DNA of 64,000 bases from Streptomyces sp. M92 (GTDB lineage Bacteria; Actinomycetota; Actinomycetes; Streptomycetales; Streptomycetaceae): contig NZ_CP101137.1 of the NCBI RefSeq assembly GCF_028473745.1, forward strand, positions 1,178,001-1,242,000, written 5' to 3'. Position 1 is the stretch's first letter. Each line of letters begins with the position of its first letter. Below are positions 24,818 through 33,066 of this stretch, one piece after another. Position numbers and translations under genes: made by a program. Under the pieces are notes generated by a model. The model did no database searches. It saw nothing but the letters and a program-made list of their open reading frames with translations, and had not been told where the DNA came from.

Positions 24818-27253
24818 ATGAGCGACGAGCCGCAGCCGCAGCCGAAGACCCCGGGCTGGGCGTCCAGAGAGTCACTGGCGGCCGGCGACCCACAGACCGC
24901 CGGACCCGAGGGCGCGGGCAAGACGAAGAAGCCCAAGCGACCCAAGCGAACCGGATGGCGCCGGCTCATCCCGACCTGGCGCATGGTCGTCGGCACCTTC
25001 GTCATCGGCGTCCTGCTGCTGGTCGGCGGCTTCTTCCTCGGCTACTCCCTCGTCCACATCCCCGCCGCCAACGCCCTCGCCACCAAACAGGCCAACGTCT
25101 ACCTGTACGCCGACGGCAGCGTCATCGCCCGCGACGGCGAGGTCAACCGCGAGAGCGTCGGCCTCGCCCGCATCTCCAAGGACGCCCAGCACGCCGTCCT
25201 GGCCGCCGAGGACCGCGACTTCTACTCCGAGTCCGCCATCGACCCCGGAGCCATGGTCCGCGCCGGCTGGAACACCGCCACCGGCAAGGGCAAGCAGTCC
25301 GGCTCCACCATCACCCAGCAGTACGTCAAGAACTACTACCTGGCCCAGGAACAGACCATCACCCGCAAGGTGAAGGAGTTCTTCATCTCGATCAAGCTCG
25401 ACCGCGAGAAGAGCAAGGACGAGATCCTCGAGGGCTACCTCAACACCAGCTTCTTCGGCCGCGGCGCCTACGGCATCCAGGCCGCCGCCCAGGCCTACTA
25501 CGGCGTCGACGCCAAGGACCTCACCGCCGCCCAGGGCGCCTACCTCGCCTCCCTCCTCAACGCGCCCAGCCAGTACGACGTCGTCGCCCACCCCGAGAAC
25601 CGGCCCGCCGCCGAGGCCCGCTGGAACTACGTCCTCGACGGCATGGTCAAGGAGGACTGGCTCACCCCGGCCGAACGCGCCGCCCAGAAGTTCCCCGTGC
25701 CCAAGGAGTCCACGATCTCCACCGGCATGTCCGGACAGCGCGGCTACATCGTCAACATCGTCAAGGACTACCTGGTCGGCAACGACATCGTCGACGAGGA
25801 GGAACTCGACCGCGGCGGCTACCGCATCACCACCACCCTCCACAAGGACAAGCAGGACGCCTTCGTCAAGGCCGTCGACGACAAGCTCATGTCCCAGCTG
25901 GACAAGAAGGAACGCAAGGTCGACACCTACGTCCGCGCCGGCGGCGCCTCGGTCGACCCCAGGACCGGCAAGGTCGTCGCGATGTACAACGGCATCGACT
26001 ACGTCAAGCAGTACACGCCCAACGCGACCCGCCGCGACTTCCAGGTCGGCTCCACCTTCAAGCCGTTCGTGTTCACCTCCGCCGTCGAGAACAACTCCAA
26101 GACGCAGGACGGCCGCTTCATCAACCCCAACACCATCTACGACGGCACCAGCGAACGCCCCGTCCAGGGCTGGAGCGGGACCCGCTACGCCCCGGAGAAC
26201 GAGGACCACCGGGACTACGGCGACATCACCGTCCGCGAAGCCACCGACAAGTCGGTGAACGCCGTGTACGCCCAGATGGCCGTGGACGTCGGCCCCGGCG
26301 AGGTCAAGCAGACCGCGATCGACCTCGGACTGCCGGCCGACACCCCGGAGATGCCGGAGGGCCCCGCCATCGCCCTCGGCACGGCCACCGCCAGCCCCCT
26401 CGACATGGCCGAGGCCTACGCCACCATCGCCAACCACGGCAGCCACGGCACGTACACGCTGGTCGAGAAGGTCATGAAGGACGGCAAGCACGAAGTCGAC
26501 CTGCCCGAACGGCGCGAACGCCAGGCCGTCAGCCGCGAGGCCGCCGACACCACCACCTCCGTCCTGCGCAGCGTCGTCCAGAACGGCACCGCCACCGCCG
26601 CCCAGGCCGCGGGCCGCCCCGCCGCCGGCAAGACCGGCACCGCCGAGGAGGACACCGCCGCCTGGTTCGCCGGCTACACCCCCGAACTCGCCACCGTCGT
26701 CGCCGTGATGGGCCAGGACCCCAAGACCGCCGCCCACAAGCCCCTCTACGGCGCGATGGGCCTGCCCCGCATCAACGGCGGCGGCGCGCCCGCCGAGATC
26801 TGGGGCCAGTACACCCGCGAGGCCCTGGAGGGCGAACCCGTCACCGACTTCGACCTCCGGCTCCAGACCGGCGCCGACGTCACCGCCGCCCCCACCGCCG
26901 ACTCCTCCGACGAACCGGGCGGCGACGAGAGCGGCACCAGCACACCGGACGACGAGTCGAGCGGCGACGAGGACACCGGCGCCGAGACCCCGGGCGGATC
27001 GGCCAGCACCCCGCCCGGCGACACCGGCGGCGACGGCACCGGTGACACCTCCACCGGCGGCCCCGCCACGGGCGGCCCCAGCACCGAGCCCGGCCCCACG
27101 GGCGGCGCCGGCGGCGGCGAGGACGACTCCTCGGGCGGCGGCACCACCGAGGGCGGCGACGGCGGGGAAACGACCGGCGCGGGCGGCGGCGGGGACTCCG
27201 GCACCGGAACGATCACCGGCCTCCCCACCCGCCCCGGGCGCGAGAGTCAGTGA
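24818..27253 (+). CDS. Bifunctional class A penicillin-binding protein
   Basis: 811 aa. Order: cytosolic basic tail, membrane helix (VVGTFVIGVLLLVGGFFLGYS), GT51 transglycosylase (AAEDRDFYSESAIDPGAMVR with catalytic Glu, then GGSTITQQ-like SGSTITQQYVKNYY), then transpeptidase with STFK (Ser412), SVN and KTGT (Lys605). It polymerises and cross-links peptidoglycan outside the membrane. The last 120 residues are Gly/Thr/Ser/Asp-rich and presumably disordered. ATG 24818 is used, with AGGAG 12 nt upstream; GTG 24809 is closer but only 3 nt from it. Its stop overlaps that of the convergent exporter gene. Confidence 0.92.
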   Translation: MSDEPQPQPKTPGWASRESLAAGDPQTAGPEGAGKTKKPKRPKRTGWRRLIPTWRMVVGTFVIGVLLLVGGFFLGYSLVHIPAANALATKQANVYLYADGSVIARDGEVNRESVGLARISKDAQHAVLAAEDRDFYSESAIDPGAMVRAGWNTATGKGKQSGSTITQQYVKNYYLAQEQTITRKVKEFFISIKLDREKSKDEILEGYLNTSFFGRGAYGIQAAAQAYYGVDAKDLTAAQGAYLASLLNAPSQYDVVAHPENRPAAEARWNYVLDGMVKEDWLTPAERAAQKFPVPKESTISTGMSGQRGYIVNIVKDYLVGNDIVDEEELDRGGYRITTTLHKDKQDAFVKAVDDKLMSQLDKKERKVDTYVRAGGASVDPRTGKVVAMYNGIDYVKQYTPNATRRDFQVGSTFKPFVFTSAVENNSKTQDGRFINPNTIYDGTSERPVQGWSGTRYAPENEDHRDYGDITVREATDKSVNAVYAQMAVDVGPGEVKQTAIDLGLPADTPEMPEGPAIALGTATASPLDMAEAYATIANHGSHGTYTLVEKVMKDGKHEVDLPERRERQAVSREAADTTTSVLRSVVQNGTATAAQAAGRPAAGKTGTAEEDTAAWFAGYTPELATVVAVMGQDPKTAAHKPLYGAMGLPRINGGGAPAEIWGQYTREALEGEPVTDFDLRLQTGADVTAAPTADSSDEPGGDESGTSTPDDESSGDEDTGAETPGGSASTPPGDTGGDGTGDTSTGGPATGGPSTEPGPTGGAGGGEDDSSGGGTTEGGDGGETTGAGGGGDSGTGTITGLPTRPGRESQ

Positions 27254-27567
27254 CCGGAGGTCGCCTTCAGACCCACCACGGCCACCAGCAGCAGACAGAT
27301 GAAGAAGATCCGGGCGGCGGTCGCCGGCTCACCCAGCACCACCATGCCGAGCACCGCCGCACCGGCCGCACCGATGCCCACCCACACGCCGTAGGCGGTA
27401 CCGATGGGCAACGTCCGCGCCGCGTACGACAGCAGCACCATGCTGGCCACGATCCCGGCACCGGTGAACACACTCGGCCACAGCCGCGTGAAACCGTCGG
27501 TGTACTTCATCCCGATCGACCAGCCGACCTCGAGCAGACCGGCGACGAACAGCAGAACCCACGCCAT
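27247..27567 (-). CDS. gdx: SMR-family guanidinium exporter (Gdx/SugE type)
   Basis: 106 aa, four membrane helices. The membrane-embedded Glu is in GLLEVGWSIGMKY, and GFTRLWPSV plus LPIGTAYGVWVGIGAAGA are characteristic of the Gdx (SugE) rather than the EmrE branch. Gdx proteins exchange guanidinium for protons. The start is ATG 27567 with GGAGGT 8 nt upstream. The function is strongly supported by the guanidine-III riboswitch in the 5' leader. Confidence 0.9.
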   Translation of the reverse strand: MAWVLLFVAGLLEVGWSIGMKYTDGFTRLWPSVFTGAGIVASMVLLSYAARTLPIGTAYGVWVGIGAAGAAVLGMVVLGEPATAARIFFICLLLVAVVGLKATSGH

Positions 27568-27598
27568 GACAGGCACCTCCGTGAACGAACTGAACGGG

Positions 27599-27645
27599 GT
27601 GCGTCGTCTTTTCCTTCAACCCGGTACGGCGCGTCTCGTCGGGGT
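27599..27645 (-). promoter_or_regulatory. Guanidine-III (ykkC-III) riboswitch upstream of gdx
   Basis: On the minus strand the leader reads CCCCGACGAGACGCGCCGUA, then CCGGGUUGAAGGAAAAGACG, then ACGC. This matches, as I recall it, the conserved guanidine-III pseudoknot class (CGACGAG, GCGCCGUACC, AAGACG.CGC). It lies 31 nt upstream of the gdx start, near the RBS, so guanidinium would turn on translation of the exporter. Confidence 0.9.
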
Positions 27646-27674
27646 GCTTCCCAAGCTAGCAAAAACAGCGGAAA

Positions 27675-27702
27675 GGGGCCGGTGACCTCGGTCACCAGCC
27701 CC
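27675..27702 (-). terminator. Hairpin terminator after the GroES-like gene
   Basis: GGGGCCGGTGAC pairs with GTCACCAGCCCC around a short loop. On the minus strand it follows the stop at 27725 and is trailed by TTTCCGC and then TTTTT, so it resembles an intrinsic terminator separating this gene from gdx. Confidence 0.65.
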
Positions 27703-27724
27703 TGAAGCCCGTTACGGCTCTGAT

Positions 27725-28078
27725 TCAGAGATACAGCCCGGTGGAATCCTCCGACCCCTCGAACCGGTCCGCGGCCACGGCGTGCAGATCACGCTCGCGC
27801 ATCAGCACGTAGCCCACACCCCGCACCTCGACCTCCGCCCGGTCCTCCGGGTCGTACAGCACCCGGTCGCCCGGCTCCACGGTCCGCACGTTCTGCCCCA
27901 CCGCGACGACCTCGGCCCAGGCCAGCCGCTTGCCGACGGCCGCCGTCGCGGGGATCAGGATGCCGCCCCCCGAACGCCGCTCGCCCTCACCGGTGTCCTG
28001 CCGCACGAGTACACGGTCGTGCAGCATCCGGATCGGCAGCTTGTCGTCCTGCGGGTGCTCGTTCTTCTTGGCGCTCAC
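27725..28078 (-). CDS. GroES-like co-chaperonin family protein
   Basis: 117 aa. IRMLHDRVLVRQDTGEGERRSGGGILIPATA contains the GroES mobile-loop-like Gly-Gly-Ile-Leu-Ile segment, and AEVVAVGQNVRTVEPGDRVLYD is the second conserved block, so it adopts the GroES fold. Compared with true GroES (about 100 aa, beside groEL) it has a charged N-terminal extension and a divergent C-terminus, and no groEL is near, so it is an accessory paralogue of unknown partner. The DUF3618 gene follows upstream on the same strand. Confidence 0.8.
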   Translation of the reverse strand: MSAKKNEHPQDDKLPIRMLHDRVLVRQDTGEGERRSGGGILIPATAAVGKRLAWAEVVAVGQNVRTVEPGDRVLYDPEDRAEVEVRGVGYVLMRERDLHAVAADRFEGSEDSTGLYL

Positions 28079-28102
28079 GCCCTGAAACCTACCTGCCCCG
28101 GC

Positions 28103-28435
28103 TCAGCGCTTGCCCCGCCGGGTACCGCCCAGGGCCAGCAGCCCCACGACCCCGACCACGACGAGCGCGACGGGCACCACCCGCTCCATCCGCGGCGCGC
28201 CCTCCTCGTCCACGAACTGCGACTTCACGTCGCTGACCACACGGTTCACCCCGACGTACGCACGCCCGAGGGTGTGATCGACGCTGGAGGCGACCTTGGC
28301 CTTCGCGTCGTCGACGATCGTCTTGGGATGCACGCGCATCCCGATCTCGTCGAGCGTCTCGGCCAGCACCTCGCGACGGCGTTTGATGTCCGCCTCGATC
28401 TGCGCCGGGGTTCTGATGTCCGACGTGTCCGCCAC
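28103..28435 (-). CDS. DUF3618 membrane protein
   Basis: 110 aa. RTPAQIEADIKRRREVLAETLDEIGMRV is the DUF3618 signature near the N-terminus, followed by an amphipathic region and one C-terminal membrane helix (VVPVALVVVGVVGLLALGG) with a basic end. The family is actinobacterial and uncharacterised. It precedes the GroES-like gene by 24 bp on the same strand and is divergent from bcp. Confidence 0.85.
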   Translation of the reverse strand: MADTSDIRTPAQIEADIKRRREVLAETLDEIGMRVHPKTIVDDAKAKVASSVDHTLGRAYVGVNRVVSDVKSQFVDEEGAPRMERVVPVALVVVGVVGLLALGGTRRGKR

Positions 28436-28527
28436 CGTACGCCTCCGAAGTCCTCTGACACTGTCCCGGACAGTCTGTCAGCTCCACGCCCCGCTGCACT
28501 GTCAGGACCCCCGGTTACGCTGGATCG

Positions 28528-28995
28528 ATGAGCGAGCGACTCCAGCCCGGGGACCCGGCCCCCGCCTTCACCCTCCCGGACGCCGACGGCAACGAGGTGT
28601 CCCTGTCCGACCACAAGGGCCGCAAGGTCATCGTCTACTTCTACCCTGCCGCGCTTACCCCCGGCTGCACGAAGCAGGCGTGCGACTTCACGGACAACCT
28701 GGAGCTGCTGGCCGGCGCCGGTTACGACGTCATCGGCATCTCCCCCGACAAGCCGGAGAAGCTGGCCAAGTTCCGCGAGACGGAGTCCCTGAAGGTCACC
28801 CTCCTCGCCGACCCGGACAAGAAGGTCCTGGACGAGTACGGCGCCTTCGGCGAGAAGAAGAACTACGGCAAGACCTACATGGGCGTCATCCGCTCCACGA
28901 TCGTGGTGGACGAGGAGGGCAAGGTCGAACGGGCCCTGTACAACGTCCGCGCGACGGGCCACGTGGCCAAGATCATCAAGGACCTGGGCATCTGA
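28528..28995 (+). CDS. bcp: Thioredoxin-dependent thiol peroxidase (Bcp/PrxQ)
   Basis: 155 aa peroxiredoxin that reduces hydroperoxides using thioredoxin. FYPAALTPGCTKQACDFTDN holds the peroxidatic Cys and, five residues later, the resolving Cys, the atypical two-Cys arrangement of the PrxQ group. The N-terminus GDPAPAFTLPDADGNEVSLSD is typical. Cytosolic. Followed by a strong hairpin terminator. Confidence 0.95.
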   Translation: MSERLQPGDPAPAFTLPDADGNEVSLSDHKGRKVIVYFYPAALTPGCTKQACDFTDNLELLAGAGYDVIGISPDKPEKLAKFRETESLKVTLLADPDKKVLDEYGAFGEKKNYGKTYMGVIRSTIVVDEEGKVERALYNVRATGHVAKIIKDLGI

Positions 28996-29013
28996 CCTCT
29001 TCCTTTCCTCGCG

Positions 29014-29045
29014 GGGCCCGTGCCGAAGCCTTCCGGTACGGGCCC
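29014..29045 (+). terminator. Hairpin terminator after bcp
   Basis: GGGCCCGTGCCG and CGGTACGGGCCC form a stem of about 12 bp with a short loop 18 bp after the bcp stop. Confidence 0.75.
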
Positions 29046-29133
29046 TTCCGCATGCCGTGCGTGACTGTCCGATAAACGGTTCGTTACTCCGTACGAGGCC
29101 GCGAACGCGTGGCCGGGAAACGGAGGGGAATCG

Positions 29134-29784
29134 GTGGGGGCGAGTGTGTACAGCAGGGAGCGGCTCGAGGAGGCGGCTCGGGGGGCGCGGACGCTGTCGG
29201 AGGCGTTGGTGCGGTTGGGGGTGGATCCGCAGAGCTGGAGGCGTCGGTACCTCTTCGATCGGATGAGGAAGCTGGGGGTGGATGTCTCGCACTTCGAGCG
29301 CGAGGGTGCGAAGTGGACGAGGGAGGTCCTTGAACCCGTGGTCGCTGCGTCGACCAGCGTCAACGAGGTCCTGCGGCGGCTCGGACTCGACCCGGTCGGA
29401 GGACACCACACGAACATCTCCCGACGTATCAAGGCTTACGGCATCGACACGTCGCACTTCACATCGGCGGTCCGCACGGAACGGCAGCGGCACAACCAGC
29501 GACGCCGAACCGCCGAGGAAATCCTCGTCGAAGACACGTCGGCCCGCGCCAGGCGCATCCCGGGCAGCCGGCTGAAGAGGGCGATGCGCGAACTCGGCAT
29601 GGAGGAGCGCTGCGCGCTCTGCGGCATCGAGGCAGCGTGGCTCGGGGAACCGCTGCCTCTCGAGGTCGACCACGTCGACGGCAACTGGCGAAACAACCGG
29701 ATCGCGAATCTTCGGATGCTCTGTCCCAACTGTCACTCGACGACGGACACGTACCGGGGCCGCAGCAAGGGGCGCGCCTCATGA
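29134..29784 (+). CDS. HNH endonuclease-like protein with two SHF-ending helical modules, paralogue 1
   Basis: 216 aa from GTG 29134 with GGAGGGG upstream. Two similar modules of about 50 residues come first: TLSEALVRLG, then RKLGVDVSHF; and SVNEVLRRLG, then KAYGIDTSHF. Each looks like a small DNA-binding helical unit ending in (G)hDhSHF. The C-terminal HNH domain has CALCG, LEVDHVDGNWRNNR and LCPNCHS, i.e. two CxxC zinc pairs and the DH/N/H catalytic core. Probably a nuclease; target unknown. It overlaps its paralogue downstream by ATGA. Accessory-looking block between bcp and a tRNA. Confidence 0.8.
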   Translation: MGASVYSRERLEEAARGARTLSEALVRLGVDPQSWRRRYLFDRMRKLGVDVSHFEREGAKWTREVLEPVVAASTSVNEVLRRLGLDPVGGHHTNISRRIKAYGIDTSHFTSAVRTERQRHNQRRRTAEEILVEDTSARARRIPGSRLKRAMRELGMEERCALCGIEAAWLGEPLPLEVDHVDGNWRNNRIANLRMLCPNCHSTTDTYRGRSKGRAS

Positions 29785-30452
29785 CCATGGGCACGCAGTA
29801 CACCCGCGAGCGGCTGGCCGAAGCCGCAGCCCGGTGTTCGAACATCGACGAGGTCATCGCCTTCTTCGGTACGCAGCCCTACCGCAATCTCCGTCGACAC
29901 CTGTACAAGCGCTTCGAGCACTTCGGCATCGACATCTCACACTTCCCACGTCGGCGACGGGACCCGGCCCCTTGCCCGAGACCGACCGTAGACGAGCTAC
30001 GAGGCGCGGTAGCGGGAGCGATTTCCATCGCAGGTGCTCTGAAGGCCTTGGGTAAGTCCAGCAACGGCCGGTTTCGCAGGCTGTTTCACCAGTGGGTCGC
30101 AGATGACGACATCGACACCTCCCACTTCCTGGGGCAGGCACACCAGCGGGGCAAAGCAAGCTCAACGACCAAGCGTGCCGAGAACATTTTGGTCCACGAG
30201 GACAACAGTCGCCGCACAAAGACCTCGCTACTACGCCGCGCGCTCCGCGAAATCGGTGTTCCCGAGAAGTGCGCCAGGTGCGGGGTTGCCGCGGAGTGGT
30301 TCGGCAAGCCCATGACGCTGGAGGTCGACCACATCAACGGAAACTGGAGCGACAATCGGCGCGAAAACCTACGCTTACTCTGTCCCAACTGCCACGCGAT
30401 CACCAGCACCTGGTGCCGGGGAGGTCGACGAACCGCACATCGCGCCCAGTAG
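29781..30452 (+). CDS. HNH endonuclease-like protein, paralogue 2, with a TTA codon
   Basis: 223 aa. Same architecture as the upstream gene: modules NIDEVIAFFG, then EHFGIDISHF; and SIAGALKALG, then ADDDIDTSHF; then HNH with CARCG, LEVDHINGNWSDNR and LCPNCHA. Leu199 is encoded by TTA (30375-30377), so translation should need the bldA tRNA, which is developmentally regulated in Streptomyces. Base composition is lower in GC than the surroundings, especially 30050-30400, suggesting horizontal acquisition. Start at the ATG overlapping the upstream stop. Confidence 0.8.
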   Translation: MTMGTQYTRERLAEAAARCSNIDEVIAFFGTQPYRNLRRHLYKRFEHFGIDISHFPRRRRDPAPCPRPTVDELRGAVAGAISIAGALKALGKSSNGRFRRLFHQWVADDDIDTSHFLGQAHQRGKASSTTKRAENILVHEDNSRRTKTSLLRRALREIGVPEKCARCGVAAEWFGKPMTLEVDHINGNWSDNRRENLRLLCPNCHAITSTWCRGGRRTAHRAQ

Positions 30453-30467
30453 AGTAGCCATCGCTAA

Positions 30468-30543
30468 GGGCCCGTACCCCAGCTGGCCAAGAGGGCGCCG
30501 GTTTAGGTCCGGTGTGTCGTGGGTTCGAGTCCCACCGGGCCCA
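30468..30543 (+). tRNA. tRNA with UAG anticodon (reads CUA, Leu) but short variable loop
   Basis: 76 nt. Acceptor GGGCCCG / CGGGCCC with A73, no encoded CCA. The anticodon arm GCCGG-UUUAGGU-CCGGU gives anticodon UAG at 34-36; the T arm is GUGGG-UUCGAGU-CCCAC. The D stem is only about 3 bp (CCC/GGG), as in class II tRNAs, yet the variable region is 5 nt (GUGUC). By anticodon it would be called tRNA-Leu(UAG), but it lacks the long extra arm of leucine tRNAs. Confidence 0.8.
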
Positions 30544-30555
30544 CAGAGTGAAGGA

Positions 30556-30586
30556 GCCCCGTACCTTCGATTCGTTGGTGCGGGGC
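30556..30586 (+). terminator. Hairpin after the tRNA
   Basis: GCCCCGTACC (30556-30565) pairs with GGTGCGGGGC (30577-30586), one mismatch. It lies between the tRNA and the convergent rdgB stop and can serve both directions. Confidence 0.6.
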
Positions 30587-30598
30587 CCTGTTGCGTAG

Positions 30599-31201
30599 TC
30601 AGCCGAGCAGCTCCCGCACCACCGGCACCAGTGCCCGGAACGCCTTCCCTCGGTGGCTGATCGCGTTCTTCTCCTCCGCCGTGAGCTCCGCGCACGTCCT
30701 CGTCTCGCCCTCCGGTTGGAGGATCGGGTCGTAGCCGAAGCCGCCCGTGCCGGCGGGGGTGTGGCGGAGGGTGCCCTTCAACTGGCCCTCGACGACCCGT
30801 TCCGTGCCATCGGGCAGGGCGAGGGCCGCCGCGCAGGCGAAGTGGGCGGCTCGGTGTTCGTCGGCGATGTCGGCGATCTGGGCGAGGAGGAGGTCGAGGT
30901 TGGCCTTGTCGTCGCCGTGGCGGCCGGCCCAGCGGGCGGAGAAGATGCCCGGCGCGCCGTTCAGGACATCGACGCAGAGGCCGGAGTCGTCGGCGACGGC
31001 GGGCAGGCCGGTGGCCCGGGCGAGGGCGTGGGCCTTGAGGAGGGCGTTCTCGGCGAAGGTGACGCCGGTCTCCTTGACGTCGGGGATCTCCGGGTAGGCG
31101 TCCGCGCCGACGAGGTCGTGGGGCAGGCCCGCGTCGGCGAGGATGGCCCGGAGTTCGGTGATCTTTCCGGCGTTGCGGGTGGCGAGGATCAGGCGGGTCA
31201 T
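30599..31201 (-). CDS. rdgB: Non-canonical purine NTP pyrophosphatase (RdgB/HAM1)
   Basis: 200 aa. TRLILATRNAGKITELRAIL is the N-terminal substrate-binding SxNxxK-like segment, ADDSGLCVDVLNGAPGIFSAR is the conserved family block, and GTGGFGYDPIL and SHRGKAF complete it. The enzyme hydrolyses dITP and XTP to keep damaged purines out of DNA. ATG 31201 is used; an ATG at 31225 is possible. It is at the end of a minus-strand series rph - small exported protein - rdgB; rph and rdgB neighbouring is common in bacteria. Confidence 0.95.
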   Translation of the reverse strand: MTRLILATRNAGKITELRAILADAGLPHDLVGADAYPEIPDVKETGVTFAENALLKAHALARATGLPAVADDSGLCVDVLNGAPGIFSARWAGRHGDDKANLDLLLAQIADIADEHRAAHFACAAALALPDGTERVVEGQLKGTLRHTPAGTGGFGYDPILQPEGETRTCAELTAEEKNAISHRGKAFRALVPVVRELLG

Positions 31202-31235
31202 GGCGTCCAGTATTCCGGACACCATGACCCCTGGA

Positions 31236-31643
31236 TCACGGCGTGCAGACCTTGGTCAGTTCGCCGGCCGCGTCGGTGACCGGGGCGAGGTCGGGGGTGT
31301 TGTCGCCGTTCTCGACGGAGGTGCGGACGTTGTCGACGGCCTTGCCGAGGTCGTCGACGGCCTTGCCGACGTCCGCGTTGTCGGTCTGGTCGCCGATCTC
31401 GTCGAGGTTCTTGTCTATGGAGTTGAGGGACTCCTCGAGCTGCGTCGGGTCGTTGGACGCGTTCTCCACGGCCTGCTGGAGGGCGGTGACGCTGTCGGCG
31501 ATGGCGTCGGCGGTCTGGACGCAGTCGAGTGCCTTGTCGACGGCGTCGCACCCGGTGGTGAGGCCGGCCGTCAGGGCGAAGGCCGCCGCGGCTGCGGCGG
31601 TGACGGTGGTGCGGCGAAGGCGGCGGTGGCGGCTCGCGGCCAT
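31236..31643 (-). CDS. Small exported protein, possible lipoprotein
   Basis: 135 aa. The N-terminus has several arginines, a hydrophobic core (TVTAAAAAAFALTAGL) and TTGC, a weak lipobox (Thr instead of Leu at -3), so it may be a lipoprotein or a cleaved secreted protein. The mature part is helical and acidic, with heptad-like spacing (ESLNSIDKNLDEIGDQTDNA, then DDLGKAVDNVRTSVE) and Cys near both ends, suggesting a coiled bundle closed by a disulfide. Family function unknown. It lies between rdgB and rph. Confidence 0.7.
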   Translation of the reverse strand: MAASRHRRLRRTTVTAAAAAAFALTAGLTTGCDAVDKALDCVQTADAIADSVTALQQAVENASNDPTQLEESLNSIDKNLDEIGDQTDNADVGKAVDDLGKAVDNVRTSVENGDNTPDLAPVTDAAGELTKVCTP

Positions 31644-31834
31644 GGGTCTCGGTCCTCCCCTTGGGACAGGGCCGGTCGGCCCGTGTTCGGTCGGCGCGGC
31701 GGCGGGCGCACAGCCGGCTTCGGCTGTACGCCCGTAGAACTGCTGTGCTGCCGCTCGTACTGCTAGTGACGCTGTGGCGGGCGGTCGAGTTGCGTGTCCG
31801 GGCCGCCTTTCTTGGCGTGCTTTTGGCGCGCTCT

Positions 31835-32575
<741 letters not shown>

Positions 32576-32601
32576 GCGGGTGAGCCTAGCGGGGCATGGG
32601 G

Positions 32602-32638
32602 AGGGGCCCTTCCCGTGGTGTGTGGCGGGAGGGCCCCT
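32602..32638 (-). terminator. Hairpin between nagF and rph
   Basis: AGGGGCCCTTCCCG and CGGGAGGGCCCCT form a nearly perfect stem 37 bp after the nagF stop on the minus strand. Confidence 0.7.
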
Positions 32639-32674
32639 GGGGGCGCTTTTCGGCGCCCGGTGCGCGCGGGGCGC

Positions 32675-32908
32675 TTACATCATGTCTTCGATTTCCGCGG
32701 CGATCGGGTCGGCGTCGGTGCCGATGACGACCTGGATGGCGGTGCCCATCTTGACGACGCCGTGGGCGCCGGCGGCCTTCAGGGCGGCTTCGTCGACCAG
32801 GCCGGGGTCGTTGACCTCGGTGCGGAGTCGGGTGATGCAGCCTTCGACCTCTTCGATGTTGTCCAAGCCGCCGAGGCCGGCGACGATCTTCTCAGCCTTG
32901 CTGGCCAT
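32675..32908 (-). CDS. nagF: PTS EIIB component, N-acetylglucosamine-specific
   Basis: 77 aa. ASKAEKIVAGLGGLDNIEEV, then EGCITRLRTEVND, is the EIIB domain of the glucose/GlcNAc family, with Cys in EGCITR as the phosphorylation site. It passes phosphate from EIIA(Crr) to GlcNAc carried by the EIIC permeases encoded divergently. ATG 32908. From memory it corresponds to S. coelicolor SCO2905 (nagF). A DasR site lies 118-133 bp upstream. Confidence 0.93.
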   Translation of the reverse strand: MASKAEKIVAGLGGLDNIEEVEGCITRLRTEVNDPGLVDEAALKAAGAHGVVKMGTAIQVVIGTDADPIAAEIEDMM

Positions 32909-33025
32909 GTTCTTCTCCCTGATCCGAACCGCTTTGTGGCAGTAACCCACAGTTGGCCCATCTTCGCGAGCCATCGGTGGGGCTTGTGCCGAATGATGGC
33001 GTCACGGCGGCGGAGCCGTCTGTCA

Positions 33026-33041
33026 ACTGGTCTACACCAGT
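33026..33041. promoter_or_regulatory. DasR-responsive element (dre) between nagF and nagE1
   Basis: ACTGGTCTACACCAGT is a 16-bp near-palindrome matching the DasR consensus (ACTGGTCTAGACCAGT) at all but one base. It lies 25 bp before nagE1 and can repress both divergent transcripts; glucosamine-6-phosphate is the known DasR inducer. Confidence 0.92.
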
Positions 33042-33066
33042 GTACCGGCGACCGGATGGAGACCGG

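Noticed and set aside
30375-30695. Minus-strand frame containing THDTPDLNRRPLGQLGYG
   Set aside because: It is the antisense translation of the tRNA gene, a well-known annotation artefact.
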